64,000 nucleotides of DNA from an uncultured Treponema sp. (lineage in GTDB: Bacteria > Spirochaetota > Spirochaetia > Treponematales > Treponemataceae). A program made the translations under genes and the position numbers. The notes beneath the pieces are model-generated. The model was not told the DNA's origin, made no database searches, and saw only the letters and a program-made list of their open reading frames with translations. This document shows positions 1 to 10,416 of the stretch, piece after piece (the stretch's first letter is position 1; every line of letters begins with the position of its first letter). The stretch lies in contig ONHK01000011.1 in assembly GCA_900317625.1 (NCBI GenBank), positions 1 to 64,000 on the forward strand, read 5' to 3'.

Positions 1-111
1 GCCAACGCCAATATTAAAGTTCTCGTGACTGCGCTCAGTCTGTGCTGCCCAGTATTTGTCGGCTGGAACTTTCACTTCGCCCATTGAATCGTGCTCAATT
101 CTGTATTCCAT
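1..111 (-). CDS. fumC: Fumarate hydratase class II, N-terminal fragment (cut by window edge)
   Basis: Reading leftward from the ATG at 109-111 gives 37 codons that run off the window. They match the conserved start of class II fumarases and aspartases: [11 protein letters not shown], then a Val-Pro-Ala-Asp-Lys-Tyr-Trp block and a Gln-Thr-Glu-Arg-Ser block. Class II fumarase hydrates fumarate to L-malate in the cytoplasm. A GAGGAA ribosome binding site lies six bases before the ATG. The catalytic region is outside the window, so aspartase is not strictly excluded, but the N-terminal block reads as fumarase. Confidence 0.85.
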   Translation of the reverse strand, partial: MEYRIEHDSMGEVKVPADKYWAAQTERSHENFNIGVG

Positions 112-224
112 AAATTCCTCTAGATTAAAATAAGTTTCTTACATTCAATTTTGGTTCAGAGTTAAGTTTAATTCAACACGTAAAAAACTTATTGAGAAAA
201 TAATTTTACAAAATCAAGCAAAAA

Positions 225-539
225 TTACCATTTTGCAACAATTGATTCAAGGTCATCAAGCATTGCCGCAATTTTTTTATGACCAGTTTCTGTTCCATCG
301 TACCGTTCGGCTTCTTTCCCAAGCTTCATAAAAAAATCCTGCATTGGAAGAAGTTTTTCCATAGGAACTTTTTTTATGTCATACTCAAGAAGAATGCTTC
401 CTGTAACTGGATTGTGCTCGATATTTTTTACAGCATCCGATTTTGAAAGAATTGACCTGGCTTTTTCACAAAGTTCTTCATTCTTAAAAATCGGAGCGCG
501 CAATCTTACTCGTCCTGGGAAAAAACTGGTTATAAGCAT
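225..539 (-). CDS. Small HMA_2-like metal-associated protein
   Basis: This 104-residue protein begins with a short hydrophobic strand and the motif Phe-Phe-Pro-Gly-Arg-Val-Arg-Leu-Arg. The same Pro-Gly-Arg-(V/I)-Arg block starts the P-type ATPase encoded just upstream, so both carry the divergent heavy-metal-associated (HMA_2-like) fold. The classic CxxC metal site is absent. It is the last gene of a leftward operon (DUF6110-like, ATPase, this gene), 22 bp after the ATPase. A role as metal-binding or regulatory partner of the pump is inferred from context; no reaction can be assigned. Confidence 0.6.
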   Translation of the reverse strand: MLITSFFPGRVRLRAPIFKNEELCEKARSILSKSDAVKNIEHNPVTGSILLEYDIKKVPMEKLLPMQDFFMKLGKEAERYDGTETGHKKIAAMLDDLESIVAKW

Positions 540-561
540 TTTTTTACTCCATCAAGGCGAT

Positions 562-2682
562 TTATAAACATCTAAAATATGGACTTTCTTTATCAATAAC
601 AGACTGCATTGACTTTACGGACATTGCAACAGTTGTTGAGTTATGCAAAATCGCTGCAAGCTGCGGTGAAATAAGCCCTGCAATTCCCAAAACAAGCAGA
701 ATTGAATTTATTTCAATAATCTGAATATTCTGCCTATTGATTTTGTTCAAAAGGTTGCGTCCAATCATTCGGGTTATGGCAAGACTTTCGAGTCCTTTTT
801 CTGTAAGAACAATATCTGCCGTATCGCCCGCGATCGAAGAGCATCCCTCAATTGCAATTCCTACATCCGCGGCTGAAAGTGCCGGAGCGTCATTTATTCC
901 ATCTCCAAGCATAATAACCTTGTGTCCGGCTTTTCGTTCCTTTTCAATAAGCGAAACTTTATCTTCTGGCAATGCCTGAGAATGCCAAGCGTCAAGCCCT
1001 GCTGTTTCCGCAATTTTTTTAGCCGCGCCTTCAGTATCTCCGGTAATCATCACGCAATGCTTAATTCCTGTCTTGCGAAGCATTGAAATAACTTCTTTTG
1101 CTTCTGGACGAATTGGATCACCAATTGCAAGAACACCCGCAAGTTTTCCGTCATAAGAAAGATAAAGCAAAGATTTTCCAGTTTCCATGGAATGTTGCTG
1201 AATTTCCTTGACTTCCGGCGGAAATGGAATTTTCTCATCATCAAAAATAAAATGAGCGCTTCCAATGCAAACTTTTTTAAAAGCGATTGTTGAAGCGATT
1301 CCATGCGCAACCTGATATTCAACTTTTGTATGGTTTTCAGGATGATGAAGTCCAGAATCCTCTGCGGCTTTTACAACTGCCCTTCCAAGCGGATGCGGAA
1401 AATGCTCTTCAAGACAAGCTGCTGTCTGAAGCACAAAATCTGCTGTAAAATCATGCATTGGGTAAATTTCCTCAAGAACTGGATTTGCATAAGTCAAAGT
1501 TCCAGTCTTATCAAAAATAACTGTATCCGCGTCTGAAACAAGCTCAAGATATTTTCCGCCCTTTACAGAAATTCCAAGCTCAGCAGCTTCTTTCATTGCG
1601 GAAAGAACTGCTATTGGCGCAGAAAGTTTCATCGCGCACGAATAATCAACCATCAAAGTTGACATTGTTTTTGTTAAATTTTTTGTTACAAGCCAAGTTA
1701 TTGCCGCAAGCAAAAAGTTGAAAGGAACAATTTTTTCCGCAAGAAGTTCGGATTTTCGCTGAACATCAGCCTTTAATCCCTGAGAATTATCAATCATATT
1801 TATGATATTCTGAACTTTTGTATCGCTTCCGGTTGTCCTGACTTTTACAACAATTTCGCCTTCTGTAAGAACAGTTCCTGCAAAAACTCCAGAACCGGCT
1901 TTCTTTTCAACTGGCAAAGATTCTCCGGTAATACTGGCCTGATTTGCCATTCCTTCACCGCTTTCAACAGAACCGTCGGCAGGAATCATGCTTCCTTCAC
2001 GCACAACAACCAAATCACCTTTTTTAAGCATTTCCGGCGGAACAGTTTTTTCTTCTCCATTCACAAGAAGATGCGCAGGTTCATTGTTTACAAGCAATTT
2101 GTGCGCAAGATTTCCGTATGAAACCCGTTTTGTTATTTCTTCAATCTCTTCGCCAAGACTTAGCAAAAGATTGATTGAACTTGCAGTGTTTGTGTTTCCT
2201 GTAAGCGCCGCAACCATAAGAGCTGTAGCATCCAAAGTCTGCGTGCTGAAAATTTTTCCAGATTTCAGCATAACTTTTAGCGCGCTGAAAATTCTTGGAA
2301 CAATATCAATATATAGAAGAAAAGTTCTAATTGGTAACGGCAAAAACCATTTTTTCAAATAATAATCACCGAACGTTGAAATAAAAATTCCTGAAATGCT
2401 TTGAGTTTCTGGAATTTGCGCAACATTTTCCAGAAGTTTCTTATCATTCAGATATTTTCCAGTTAGAGCTTTAAAGAGATTTTCAATTTGTTTCTGCGAA
2501 ATCAATTTCTGTTCATAATAAATAAGATACGAACCAACTACAGTATTGACTTCAATATCATTGATTCCATCCTGAACAGCCAAAAGACTTTGCGCAAGAA
2601 TTGCCTGCCTGGAAGAAATTTCGCATTTATTGTAATGAACGCGAATTCTACCAGGCAGCGCATGATGAATAATTACATTCAT
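562..2682 (-). CDS. Heavy-metal-translocating P1B-type ATPase with N-terminal HMA_2-like domain
   Basis: A 706-residue integral membrane metal pump that would use ATP to move a transition-metal ion across the inner membrane. Visible marks: N-terminal HMA_2-like domain with Pro-Gly-Arg-Ile-Arg near residue 10, actuator loop TGES at about 252, phosphorylation motif DKTGTLT with Asp391, nucleotide-binding HP at about 430, and hinge GDGINDAP at about 593. The transmembrane ion site reads Ser-Cys-Ala instead of the Cys-Pro-Cys of copper or zinc/cadmium pumps, so the ion cannot be named. The C-terminus keeps the HNxxT-like (His-Asn-Ser-Thr) segment. The operon lies behind a palindromic operator-like site at 2995-3010, which suggests metal-dependent control. 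Confidence 0.9.
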   Translation of the reverse strand: MNVIIHHALPGRIRVHYNKCEISSRQAILAQSLLAVQDGINDIEVNTVVGSYLIYYEQKLISQKQIENLFKALTGKYLNDKKLLENVAQIPETQSISGIFISTFGDYYLKKWFLPLPIRTFLLYIDIVPRIFSALKVMLKSGKIFSTQTLDATALMVAALTGNTNTASSINLLLSLGEEIEEITKRVSYGNLAHKLLVNNEPAHLLVNGEEKTVPPEMLKKGDLVVVREGSMIPADGSVESGEGMANQASITGESLPVEKKAGSGVFAGTVLTEGEIVVKVRTTGSDTKVQNIINMIDNSQGLKADVQRKSELLAEKIVPFNFLLAAITWLVTKNLTKTMSTLMVDYSCAMKLSAPIAVLSAMKEAAELGISVKGGKYLELVSDADTVIFDKTGTLTYANPVLEEIYPMHDFTADFVLQTAACLEEHFPHPLGRAVVKAAEDSGLHHPENHTKVEYQVAHGIASTIAFKKVCIGSAHFIFDDEKIPFPPEVKEIQQHSMETGKSLLYLSYDGKLAGVLAIGDPIRPEAKEVISMLRKTGIKHCVMITGDTEGAAKKIAETAGLDAWHSQALPEDKVSLIEKERKAGHKVIMLGDGINDAPALSAADVGIAIEGCSSIAGDTADIVLTEKGLESLAITRMIGRNLLNKINRQNIQIIEINSILLVLGIAGLISPQLAAILHNSTTVAMSVKSMQSVIDKESPYFRCL

Positions 2683-2688
2683 AAAAGT

Positions 2689-2949
2689 TTAAGCTTTTTC
2701 GCCTTTCTTAGCCTGCTGATTGTTGTACTTTGCCTCGGCAACAATATCCTGAGCGTCTTCTTTTACTGATTCAGCAAAAGCGGCAGCATCATCCTTAAGT
2801 TGCAATCCTTTTCCTACAACAGAAGCGCAAGCCTTTTTAAAAGCTGGATTCTTTGTGATAGAAACCAAAGCAACTCCGGCAACAACACCAACTCCAAAAG
2901 CAACCCATATAAGAAATTGATGAGACTTTTTTGCAGTTTTTATTAAACA
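2689..2949 (-). CDS. DUF6110-like small membrane-anchored protein; start codon not visible
   Basis: The frame ending with TAA at 2689-2691 encodes one hydrophobic helix (Phe-Leu-Ile-Trp-Val-Ala-Phe-Gly-Val-Gly followed by valine/alanine) and then a soluble tail with the block Lys-Glu-Asp-Ala-Gln-Asp-Ile. This matches DUF6110 proteins, which neighbour HMA_2 P-type ATPases. The gene ends 7 bp before the ATPase start. The frame is open only to a stop at 2971-2973 and contains no ATG, GTG or TTG before the helix, so translation must start at a rare codon or the 5 prime end is damaged. The upper bound given is approximate. Confidence 0.55.
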   Translation of the reverse strand, partial: CLIKTAKKSHQFLIWVAFGVGVVAGVALVSITKNPAFKKACASVVGKGLQLKDDAAAFAESVKEDAQDIVAEAKYNNQQAKKGEKA

Positions 2950-2985
2950 AACAGATTGAAAAAAAATATTTTAAAAGATATAAAG

Positions 2986-3010
2986 ATTATATCTGTTAGC
3001 AGTTGCTAAC
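2986..3010 (-). promoter_or_regulatory. Leftward promoter with DtxR-like palindromic operator
   Basis: GTTAGCAGTTGCTAAC at 2995-3010 is a near-perfect 16-bp palindrome. Read leftward, it is followed after three bases by TATAAT (2986-2991), a consensus -10 box for the DUF6110/ATPase/HMA operon. The arms resemble DtxR-family (MntR/IdeR/TroR-type) operators of the TTAGGTTAGCCTAACCTAA class. The same palindrome, one base different, recurs at 7094-7109 in the same position relative to a leftward -10 box. Regulator identity is inferred. Confidence 0.6.
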
Positions 3011-3020
3011 CTAATCCTTA

Positions 3021-3091
3021 AATGGTGAAGAGCAACCTTAAATAATCCCTCAAAAAAAAGGCAGTTTCCTTCAATTTCGCTCTTCACCATT
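3021..3091. terminator. Long-loop inverted repeat after the iron transporter operon
   Basis: AATGGTGAAGAGC at 3021-3033 is perfectly complementary to GCTCTTCACCATT at 3079-3091, with a 45-base loop. It sits between the stop of the leftward ABC ATPase gene (3094) and the promoter of the next leftward operon. The leftward strand also has an 8-T run inside the loop after a short GC stem, so it may terminate the iron transporter transcript. Another role, such as a transcript-stabilising hairpin, is possible. Confidence 0.45.
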
Positions 3092-3093
3092 TT

Positions 3094-4071
3094 TTATTTT
3101 TCCTGAATTGGCAAATCGCATTTTTTTAGCACAAAAATTCCAACCTTGTCGCCGATTTTTATTTCTTCAGCGGAAACAGTCGGTTCATCCGCGGTTATAA
3201 TCTGGTTCTGGTTTTCAAGTTGAATTTTATATCTTGTGAAAGCTCCCAAAAATTCGCTTCCAATAACAGTTCCTGTAAAATCTGCGGAGACAACCGAGTT
3301 TTTGGAAATTTTCAGCCATTCCGGGCGGAACATTTTCCCGTTCACAAAATTCGCCTGACCAACAAATTCTGCGGTGAATGAATCTTTTGGTTCAAAATAA
3401 ACTTGCTGCGGTGTTCCATACTGCAATAGTTTTCCGTCTTTCATAACAGCGATTTTATCAGAAAGGCTCAAGGCTTCTTCCTGGTCGTGAGTTACATAAA
3501 CCGTTGTAATTTTTAGTTTTTTCTGGATTTCCTTTAATTCTTCCCGCACTTTTAAACGAAGATTTGTGTCTAAGGAAGAAAGCGGCTCGTCCATAAGCAA
3601 GAGGCTCGGCTGCAAAACCAAAACTCTGCCTAAAGCAACGCGCTGCTGCTGACCTCCGCTAAGTTCAGAAGGAAAACGGTTCAAAAGATTCAGCAAACCT
3701 AAATTTTCGGCAGTTTGAGCAACAAGATTTTTATTTTCAGATTTTGTCTCTTTTGTCCGTTTTTTTAAATTCAGTCCGTAAAAAAGATTCTGTTCAACAG
3801 TTAAATGAGGAAAAAGCGCATAATCCTGAAAAACAAACCCGATTTTTCGTTTATTCGGCAGAATTCCGTTTATGATTTTTCCATCAATTTTTATTGTTCC
3901 AGAATCTGGCTCAAGAAATCCGCTTATAAGCCGAAGCAAAGTTGTTTTTCCGCAACCGCTAGCTCCAAGCAAAGTCGTGAAACTCCCTTCTTCAACCTGA
4001 AGTGAAAAATTTTCTATAACGCGAGTTTTTCCATAAGCAAAACAAAGATTTTCAATCGAAAGAAATGACAT
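3094..4071 (-). CDS. fbpC: Iron(III)-type ABC transporter ATP-binding protein
   Basis: A 325-residue cytoplasmic ATPase of the FbpC/PotA-like class. Visible motifs are Walker A GASGCGKTT, Q-loop VFQDYALFPH, signature LSGGQQQR, Walker B LLLMDEP, D-loop SSLD and H-loop VTHDQEEA, followed by a C-terminal TOBE-like regulatory region of about 100 residues. The start is set at 4071 because GAGGT lies just upstream; it overlaps the permease gene by 20 bp, indicating coupling. With the fused permease and lipoprotein upstream it forms a complete importer. Ferric iron is the likely substrate from the family and the metal-type operator; phosphonate or thiamine importers share this layout. Confidence 0.85.
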   Translation of the reverse strand: MSFLSIENLCFAYGKTRVIENFSLQVEEGSFTTLLGASGCGKTTLLRLISGFLEPDSGTIKIDGKIINGILPNKRKIGFVFQDYALFPHLTVEQNLFYGLNLKKRTKETKSENKNLVAQTAENLGLLNLLNRFPSELSGGQQQRVALGRVLVLQPSLLLMDEPLSSLDTNLRLKVREELKEIQKKLKITTVYVTHDQEEALSLSDKIAVMKDGKLLQYGTPQQVYFEPKDSFTAEFVGQANFVNGKMFRPEWLKISKNSVVSADFTGTVIGSEFLGAFTRYKIQLENQNQIITADEPTVSAEEIKIGDKVGIFVLKKCDLPIQEK

Positions 4072-5737
4072 TTTTACCTCTTTTTCTGAATTTTTGCCGT
4101 AATTCTGAAAGCGACACAACAGCAAGCGCAATTCCAAGAATCGCAAATGTTATTATTGTAAGAACCAGCGCAAATGCCGCGGATTTTCCCCAGTCGCCCT
4201 GCTCCGCAAGATTTATTATTTTTATTGAAGATAATGGCGTTGTGAACGAAACAAGAAATATTACCGCACTCAAAGTTCCCACACCGCGGATAAAATCGTA
4301 TACAAATCCGCTGAAAACACCGTTTTTTGCAACCGGCACAAGAATCGTGGCAAGAACAACCATCTGGTTTGCGCCCAAAGAACGCGCTCCGTCATCCAAA
4401 GTCCTGCTGATTTGAATGTATGAATTTGAAATACATCTGTATGCAAACGGCATAAACGCAACTGTCATAGCAATTATGATTAAAAACGGCGAATTCCTGA
4501 AATGCAATTTGTTTGCCGCCACAGAAATGGAAAGTCCTAGTAAGGAACCTGGAATCGCAGATGGAAGCTGCGCAAAAATATCTATTGATTTTTTTAAAGG
4601 AACGTTTGTGCGGTGGACTAAATAACTTGAAATCGCAGCCAAAATCGTGCTTAAAACCGCAGAAATCAACGCAAAATTTATTGAATTTCTAAGTTCTTTT
4701 CCGTAACCGGCAACAGCTTTTATGTGCTCAAAAGTGAATTCCGTTTTTATTCCCCAAAGTTTTTGAAAACCTCCGGCAACAATCGCGGCAAACTGAGCCA
4801 AAATCAACAACGAAATAAAAACAACAAAGACTGAAAGCCCGATTCTTGCACCAAGATTATTGTTTTTCTTACTAGCAAAGTCCAAATCATTTTTTATAAA
4901 AATTGAATTTTTTCCGCCAAAAGTAACAACCTTTGCCCCGATTTTTGAATTTATCCTATTTTGCAAAAAGAAAAGAATCACACTTGGAATTACAAGAACA
5001 ATTCCAAGAACAACGCTAGTTCCAACTTTTAGCCAACCTGTAAGCTGAGTATAAATTTCAACAGCAAGAACCCTAAAACGCCCGGCAACAATCAGCGGAT
5101 TTCCAAAATCGCTTAAAACACTTACGGCAATAAACAAAAATGAAGAAATAATTCCCGGCAAACTCAATGGCAACGTAACTGTAAAAAATATTTTTGGTTC
5201 ACTTGCGCCCATTCCACGGGCAACTTTTTCAAGATTCGGATTTATTCCGCGTAAAGTCTGCAAGCAGATAAGATAGGACATCGGGAAAAAACATAAAGTC
5301 TGGGCAAGCAAAAGTCCCCAGAATCCATACAAGGAAACATCCAGCCCAAGAAGTTTGTGCGTCACAAATCCCTGCCGGCCAAAAAGAAGAATAAAAGCAA
5401 GTCCGCCAACAAAAGGCGGAGTTATCAAATGCAAAATTGGAATAACGCTAAAAAATCTCTTGAAAGGAATGTTTCCCTTTGCAATTGCATACGCAAAAAT
5501 ATAGCCAATCACAACCGACAATGTTGTTGAGGAAAGACATTCCAACAAAGTGTTTTTCATGGCTTCGTGCCATATGGCTTGGGTAAAAACTGTAGAAAAA
5601 TCGGTGGCACGTACAGAAATCAATGCGCAAAAAAGAGGAAAAACAATAAAAATAACAAAAAACGCGACAATAAAAATCCAGGCCGCAAACAAAGATTTGC
5701 TGTTTCGCTTTGAATCAAATTTCATAGGCAGGAACAT
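4052..5737 (-). CDS. fbpB: Iron(III)-type ABC transporter permease (two fused domains)
   Basis: A 561-residue inner-membrane protein with about twelve hydrophobic segments in two homologous halves. Each half carries an EAA-type loop that docks on the ATPase: the first reads ARGMGASEPKIFFTVTLPLSLPGI, shortened here to its core Gly-Ala-Ser, and the second has the matching block ARSLGANQMVVLATILVP. Fused duplicated permeases of this length are typical of FbpB and ThiP. It is the middle gene of the leftward binding protein, permease, ATPase operon, about 200 bp downstream of the binding protein. That gap shows no other gene. Confidence 0.85.
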   Translation of the reverse strand: MFLPMKFDSKRNSKSLFAAWIFIVAFFVIFIVFPLFCALISVRATDFSTVFTQAIWHEAMKNTLLECLSSTTLSVVIGYIFAYAIAKGNIPFKRFFSVIPILHLITPPFVGGLAFILLFGRQGFVTHKLLGLDVSLYGFWGLLLAQTLCFFPMSYLICLQTLRGINPNLEKVARGMGASEPKIFFTVTLPLSLPGIISSFLFIAVSVLSDFGNPLIVAGRFRVLAVEIYTQLTGWLKVGTSVVLGIVLVIPSVILFFLQNRINSKIGAKVVTFGGKNSIFIKNDLDFASKKNNNLGARIGLSVFVVFISLLILAQFAAIVAGGFQKLWGIKTEFTFEHIKAVAGYGKELRNSINFALISAVLSTILAAISSYLVHRTNVPLKKSIDIFAQLPSAIPGSLLGLSISVAANKLHFRNSPFLIIIAMTVAFMPFAYRCISNSYIQISRTLDDGARSLGANQMVVLATILVPVAKNGVFSGFVYDFIRGVGTLSAVIFLVSFTTPLSSIKIINLAEQGDWGKSAAFALVLTIITFAILGIALAVVSLSELRQKFRKRGKNVISFD

Positions 5738-5941
5738 AAACAGAAATAATTTTGAGTTTTTACAGATTGTGAAAAACGCTCTCGGCAGAAAACCAATTTG
5801 CTCCAGACGGTTGTGCTCGCGCTTCGCTTGTATGGATTGGGGTGCCTTGCACTTTAATTCTTATAATCGCACAAAGTCTTCACAAATTGTTTTTCTGCCT
5901 ACGCTTTTATCTCTTTTTCAAAAAACTCAAAATTGTTTCGT

Positions 5942-6946
5942 TTATTTTACATTTTTTGACCAGATGCTAAGCACTTCGTCTTTTTGTGCAGTAGCTTTTG
6001 AAACATTATATTTTATCAAATCAAGCTGACTGACAGGAATTGAGCCTTCCGCACCTTTTGCCTTTGGATTAACAGGAACTGTAAAATCAATTGAACTCAT
6101 AAGTTCCTGGGCTTCTGTTGAAAGCATAAAATCAACAAATTTCTTTGCATTTTCAAGATTTTTTGTGTTTTTCATGATTGAAATACAGTCAACATCGCCA
6201 ACTGTCTGCGGTGGAGCAACCGGAATCAAATCAAATCCGTCTGAATGATATTTTGCAATCGCGTGCAGATAAGAAACGCCAATCGCATATTCACCTGTTC
6301 CAAGAAGTTTTGCCGGCGCACTCCCACTGTCTGGAAACTGACCAACAAGAGGCGCAAGGTTCAAAAGATATTCCCAACCTTTTTCCCAGCCAAGACGTTG
6401 AAGCTGATTCTGAACAAAAAGATATGCAGTTGACGAAGCCACTGGATTTGTAAGAACAATTTCGCCTTTAAAAGCTGGATTCAACAAATCATCCCAAGTT
6501 TTAGGAATTTCAATGCCAGGAAATTTATTTTCAAAACGACCTTTATTCACACCGATTCCAAGAGAAAGAACGCAAAATCCTGTCCAGGTGTTATCTTTTG
6601 CCAACGCATATTCCGGAACTCCTTTTGCATTCGGAGAAAGATAAGGTTCAAGCGCACCAGCCTCATCAGCCTGAATGTGGTAATTTGTTGCACCGCCAAG
6701 AAGAATATCTGCCTGTGGATTGTCTTTTTCAGCAATCACTCGGTTCACAAGCTCGCCTGTAGAAGCCCGCAAGAAAAGAACTGGAATTCCTGTCTTTTTT
6801 GTAAAAAGATTTGTGAGCGCAGTCGTCTCTTCTTCATGAATTATAGAATAAATCTGAAGAGTCTGCTGCTTTTTTGAACAGCCAGAAAAAATCAGCGTGG
6901 CAGAAAGTGCCAAAAGAACGATTTTTATACAATTTGCTTTTTTCAT
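5942..6946 (-). CDS. fbpA: Iron(III)-type ABC transporter substrate-binding lipoprotein
   Basis: A 334-residue exported protein. The N-terminus has Lys residues, a hydrophobic stretch and the lipobox Leu-Ile-Phe-Ser-Gly-Cys, so it should be lipid-anchored and pick up substrate outside the inner membrane. The body has the type 2 periplasmic-binding fold of FbpA/AfuA proteins: TNLFTKKTGIPV near the start, an AEKDNPQADILLGG block and EAQELM near the end. A GGAG ribosome site precedes the ATG. First gene of the importer operon; the leader contains the palindrome at 7094-7109. Substrate assignment to ferric iron is by family and context. Confidence 0.85.
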   Translation of the reverse strand: MKKANCIKIVLLALSATLIFSGCSKKQQTLQIYSIIHEEETTALTNLFTKKTGIPVLFLRASTGELVNRVIAEKDNPQADILLGGATNYHIQADEAGALEPYLSPNAKGVPEYALAKDNTWTGFCVLSLGIGVNKGRFENKFPGIEIPKTWDDLLNPAFKGEIVLTNPVASSTAYLFVQNQLQRLGWEKGWEYLLNLAPLVGQFPDSGSAPAKLLGTGEYAIGVSYLHAIAKYHSDGFDLIPVAPPQTVGDVDCISIMKNTKNLENAKKFVDFMLSTEAQELMSSIDFTVPVNPKAKGAEGSIPVSQLDLIKYNVSKATAQKDEVLSIWSKNVK

Positions 6947-7085
6947 AATTTCTCCATTAATTTGGAATTAAAAGTGATATTAATAATCTAGCGATTTTTT
7001 GCATTAATTCATATAACCAGATTCTGATAAAAAATATGTTATCAAGAAATTTTTTACTTGTCTTTAGGCTGAAAAATTTGTATCT

Positions 7086-8429
<1,344 letters not shown>

Positions 8430-8467
8430 ATAAAATATTAGATTTTATCTAATACACAAACACAAGC

Positions 8468-8506
8468 TATCTGCGGAAATATTGACCAACCTTGTTTCCG
8501 CAGATA
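8468..8506 (+). terminator. Hairpin after eno
   Basis: TATCTGCGGAAA at 8468-8479 pairs perfectly with TTTCCGCAGATA at 8495-8506 around a 15-base loop. It is followed by AAATTCTTTTAT, a weak U-tract, and lies 39 bp after the eno stop and 11 bp before the next start. Probable partial terminator or attenuator between eno and the downstream gene. Confidence 0.55.
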
Positions 8507-8516
8507 AAATTCTTTT

Positions 8517-9137
8517 ATGTTTCTAAAAAAACAATCTGTTTTATTCATATTTCTTCTATATATATGCAATTTTTCTACGCTCATTTTTGCACAGCAGAAA
8601 ATTCAAAAACTGAATGATGATTCTCCGCTTCACTTTAATCAATGGGAACTTTTAATTTATCGCCCGGAAAATAGCGGAACAATGAACAATATTCGCTGCT
8701 GGCTTAAACTTGAGGATGAAAATGGAAACGATGTGACCTATTCAAAATGCAAGGCAACTTATTATTACGCAAACAATGTTGTAAAAGATAAAAAAGCAGA
8801 AACCATGCAATTTGGAAGCATTTTTCATCGTTCTGCGCCGCGCCAGGTTTTTGAATACCAGAAAACTTATTTTTTGGAAGGCGGACTTGTAATGTATCTT
8901 TTGTTGCAGCCAGGAAAATATAAAATCAGCGTTTATACCCCAAAAGACCAGCAATATCTTGCAAAAATCGAAAATAAAAATGAATGGACTTCAAATGTTT
9001 TTGAATATGACACGGAAAATCCGGCAAAAGTTCTGTTTGTAAGTCCAACCGCAAATGACAACGGATTTTACAACGGCGGCTGGCACATTGATTTTAAAGC
9101 ACCGAAATATTTTAAATTCACCAAGCCAAAAATGTAG
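8517..9137 (+). CDS. Exported hypothetical protein
   Basis: A 206-residue protein with a typical signal peptide: two Lys, about 20 hydrophobic residues and a likely cleavage after Ile-Phe-Ala before Gln-Gln. The mature part is rich in aromatic residues and beta-strand patterns (for example LLIYRPENSG, KYKISVYTPKD, FYNGGWHIDFKAPKYF). I do not recognise the family. Its only context is being 87 bp downstream of eno on the same strand, past a hairpin. A periplasmic or outer-membrane-facing role is inferred from the signal peptide only. Confidence 0.75.
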   Translation: MFLKKQSVLFIFLLYICNFSTLIFAQQKIQKLNDDSPLHFNQWELLIYRPENSGTMNNIRCWLKLEDENGNDVTYSKCKATYYYANNVVKDKKAETMQFGSIFHRSAPRQVFEYQKTYFLEGGLVMYLLLQPGKYKISVYTPKDQQYLAKIENKNEWTSNVFEYDTENPAKVLFVSPTANDNGFYNGGWHIDFKAPKYFKFTKPKM

Positions 9138-9197
9138 AAGAATTGCAGTTGGCTCGACTAGCTCAATAACCATTTTTTTTCATTATTCAAAATAAAA

Positions 9198-9221
9198 AAG
9201 GACTGCCATACGACAGCCCTT
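9198..9221 (-). terminator. Rho-independent terminator of the HU gene
   Basis: Read leftward, AAGGGCTG (9214-9221) pairs with CAGTCCTT (9198-9205), with one G-U pair and an 8-base loop, followed by a T-rich run. It begins 12 bp after the HU stop codon. Confidence 0.75.
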
Positions 9222-9232
9222 TATAAAACAAG

Positions 9233-9508
9233 TTATTTGTTTACACGATCTTTCAAAGCCTTTCCAGCCTTGAATTTTGGAGTTTTGCTTGCGGCAATAT
9301 TGATTGTTTCTCCAGTTTTAGGATTGCGTCCTGTTCTAGCTGCACGCTGGCCAACACCAAAAGTTCCAAATCCGATAAGAGCAACATCTTCACCCTTTTC
9401 CAATGATTTTGAAACATTTTCAACAAAAGACTTCAAGAAAGATTCAGCATCTTTTTTTGTAAGATTTGTGTCTGCAGCAATTGCATCGATAAGTTCTGAT
9501 TTGTTCAT
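9233..9508 (-). CDS. hup: DNA-binding protein HU
   Basis: A 91-residue nucleoid protein of normal family length. It starts [11 protein letters not shown] and has the HU signature region: [18 protein letters not shown] (the DNA-gripping arm with the conserved Arg-Asn-Pro), then [21 protein letters not shown] binds DNA as a dimer and bends it, with little sequence preference. A purine-rich TAGGGGTTTAGAA leader precedes the ATG. Monocistronic, with its own terminator. Confidence 0.95.
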   Translation of the reverse strand: MNKSELIDAIAADTNLTKKDAESFLKSFVENVSKSLEKGEDVALIGFGTFGVGQRAARTGRNPKTGETINIAASKTPKFKAGKALKDRVNK

Positions 9509-9637
9509 TTCTAAACCCCTATTTTTTATATTTTTCTAGTATACACTGAAAATCAATATTTTTGAATAGAAAAAGCAAATATATTGAAAAAAGTTTTCAC
9601 CACAGTCTGATTTTAGCCAATAGAAATTTTTATAATC

Positions 9638-10393
9638 TTAATTTTCAAAGCTGGCGTAGATTTGTTTTATTTCATCAGTGTATTCGCCGTTATTTTTATA
9701 AACAATCAGAGGTTTTTCAATTGAAATTCTTGGATTTGCATTTTTTCTGGCTTCAAGAAGAACAATATTCGGCTCTTTTTGCGCATAAGGATAAACAAGA
9801 CTCATCCGTTTTGGCTCAATTTTATGGCGCTGAAGGCTGGCAAAAATCTCGGCAAGGCGGAACGGCCGATGAACCATATAAAAAACGCCGGAACTTTTAA
9901 GAAGATAATTGGCGGCAGAAACAATATCTTCCAGCGAGCAAAGAACCTCGAAGCGGGAAATTGCTTTTTCATCAGCAGGATTCTGCTTTCCGTGACCATA
10001 AATCATATATGGCGGATTGCAAGTTACAACCTCAACTGAATGTTTCTTGAAAATTTCTGAAACATTTTTTACATCGCCATTAATAATTTTAATTTTTTGA
10101 GAAAGATTGTTCAGCTCAACACTGCGCATCGCCATTTTTGCAGAATTCTCCTGAATTTCAAGCCCTGAAATATGAGCGGCACGACTTGAAGACGATAACA
10201 ACAGCGGCACAATTCCAGTTCCTGTACAAAGATCCGCAACTGATTGTCCATTTCGGATTCCTTCCCGTGCAAACCAGGCAAGCAAAAATGCGTCAATGCC
10301 AAACTTAAAATTTTTCTTACCCTGTATAATTTTGTAGCCATTTTGCAAAATATCCTGCACTATCTCAGAATTGTTTTCAATTGTATTTTCCAT
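9638..10393 (-). CDS. TrmN6-like SAM-dependent methyltransferase
   Basis: A 251-residue class I methyltransferase. The SAM-binding region has VADLCTGTGIVPLLLS near residue 50, and the catalytic NPPY motif, typical of N6-adenine and related methylases, lies near residue 130. The initial block GYKIIQGKKNFKFGIDAFLLAWFA matches the TrmN6/YfiC family, which makes m6A37 in tRNA1(Val). This target is known for the family and inferred here. The coding region diverges from the cysteine-cluster gene that starts 24 bp away. Confidence 0.8.
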   Translation of the reverse strand: MENTIENNSEIVQDILQNGYKIIQGKKNFKFGIDAFLLAWFAREGIRNGQSVADLCTGTGIVPLLLSSSSRAAHISGLEIQENSAKMAMRSVELNNLSQKIKIINGDVKNVSEIFKKHSVEVVTCNPPYMIYGHGKQNPADEKAISRFEVLCSLEDIVSAANYLLKSSGVFYMVHRPFRLAEIFASLQRHKIEPKRMSLVYPYAQKEPNIVLLEARKNANPRISIEKPLIVYKNNGEYTDEIKQIYASFEN

Positions 10394-10416
10394 TGCGATT
10401 CCCTATACTCTATTTT

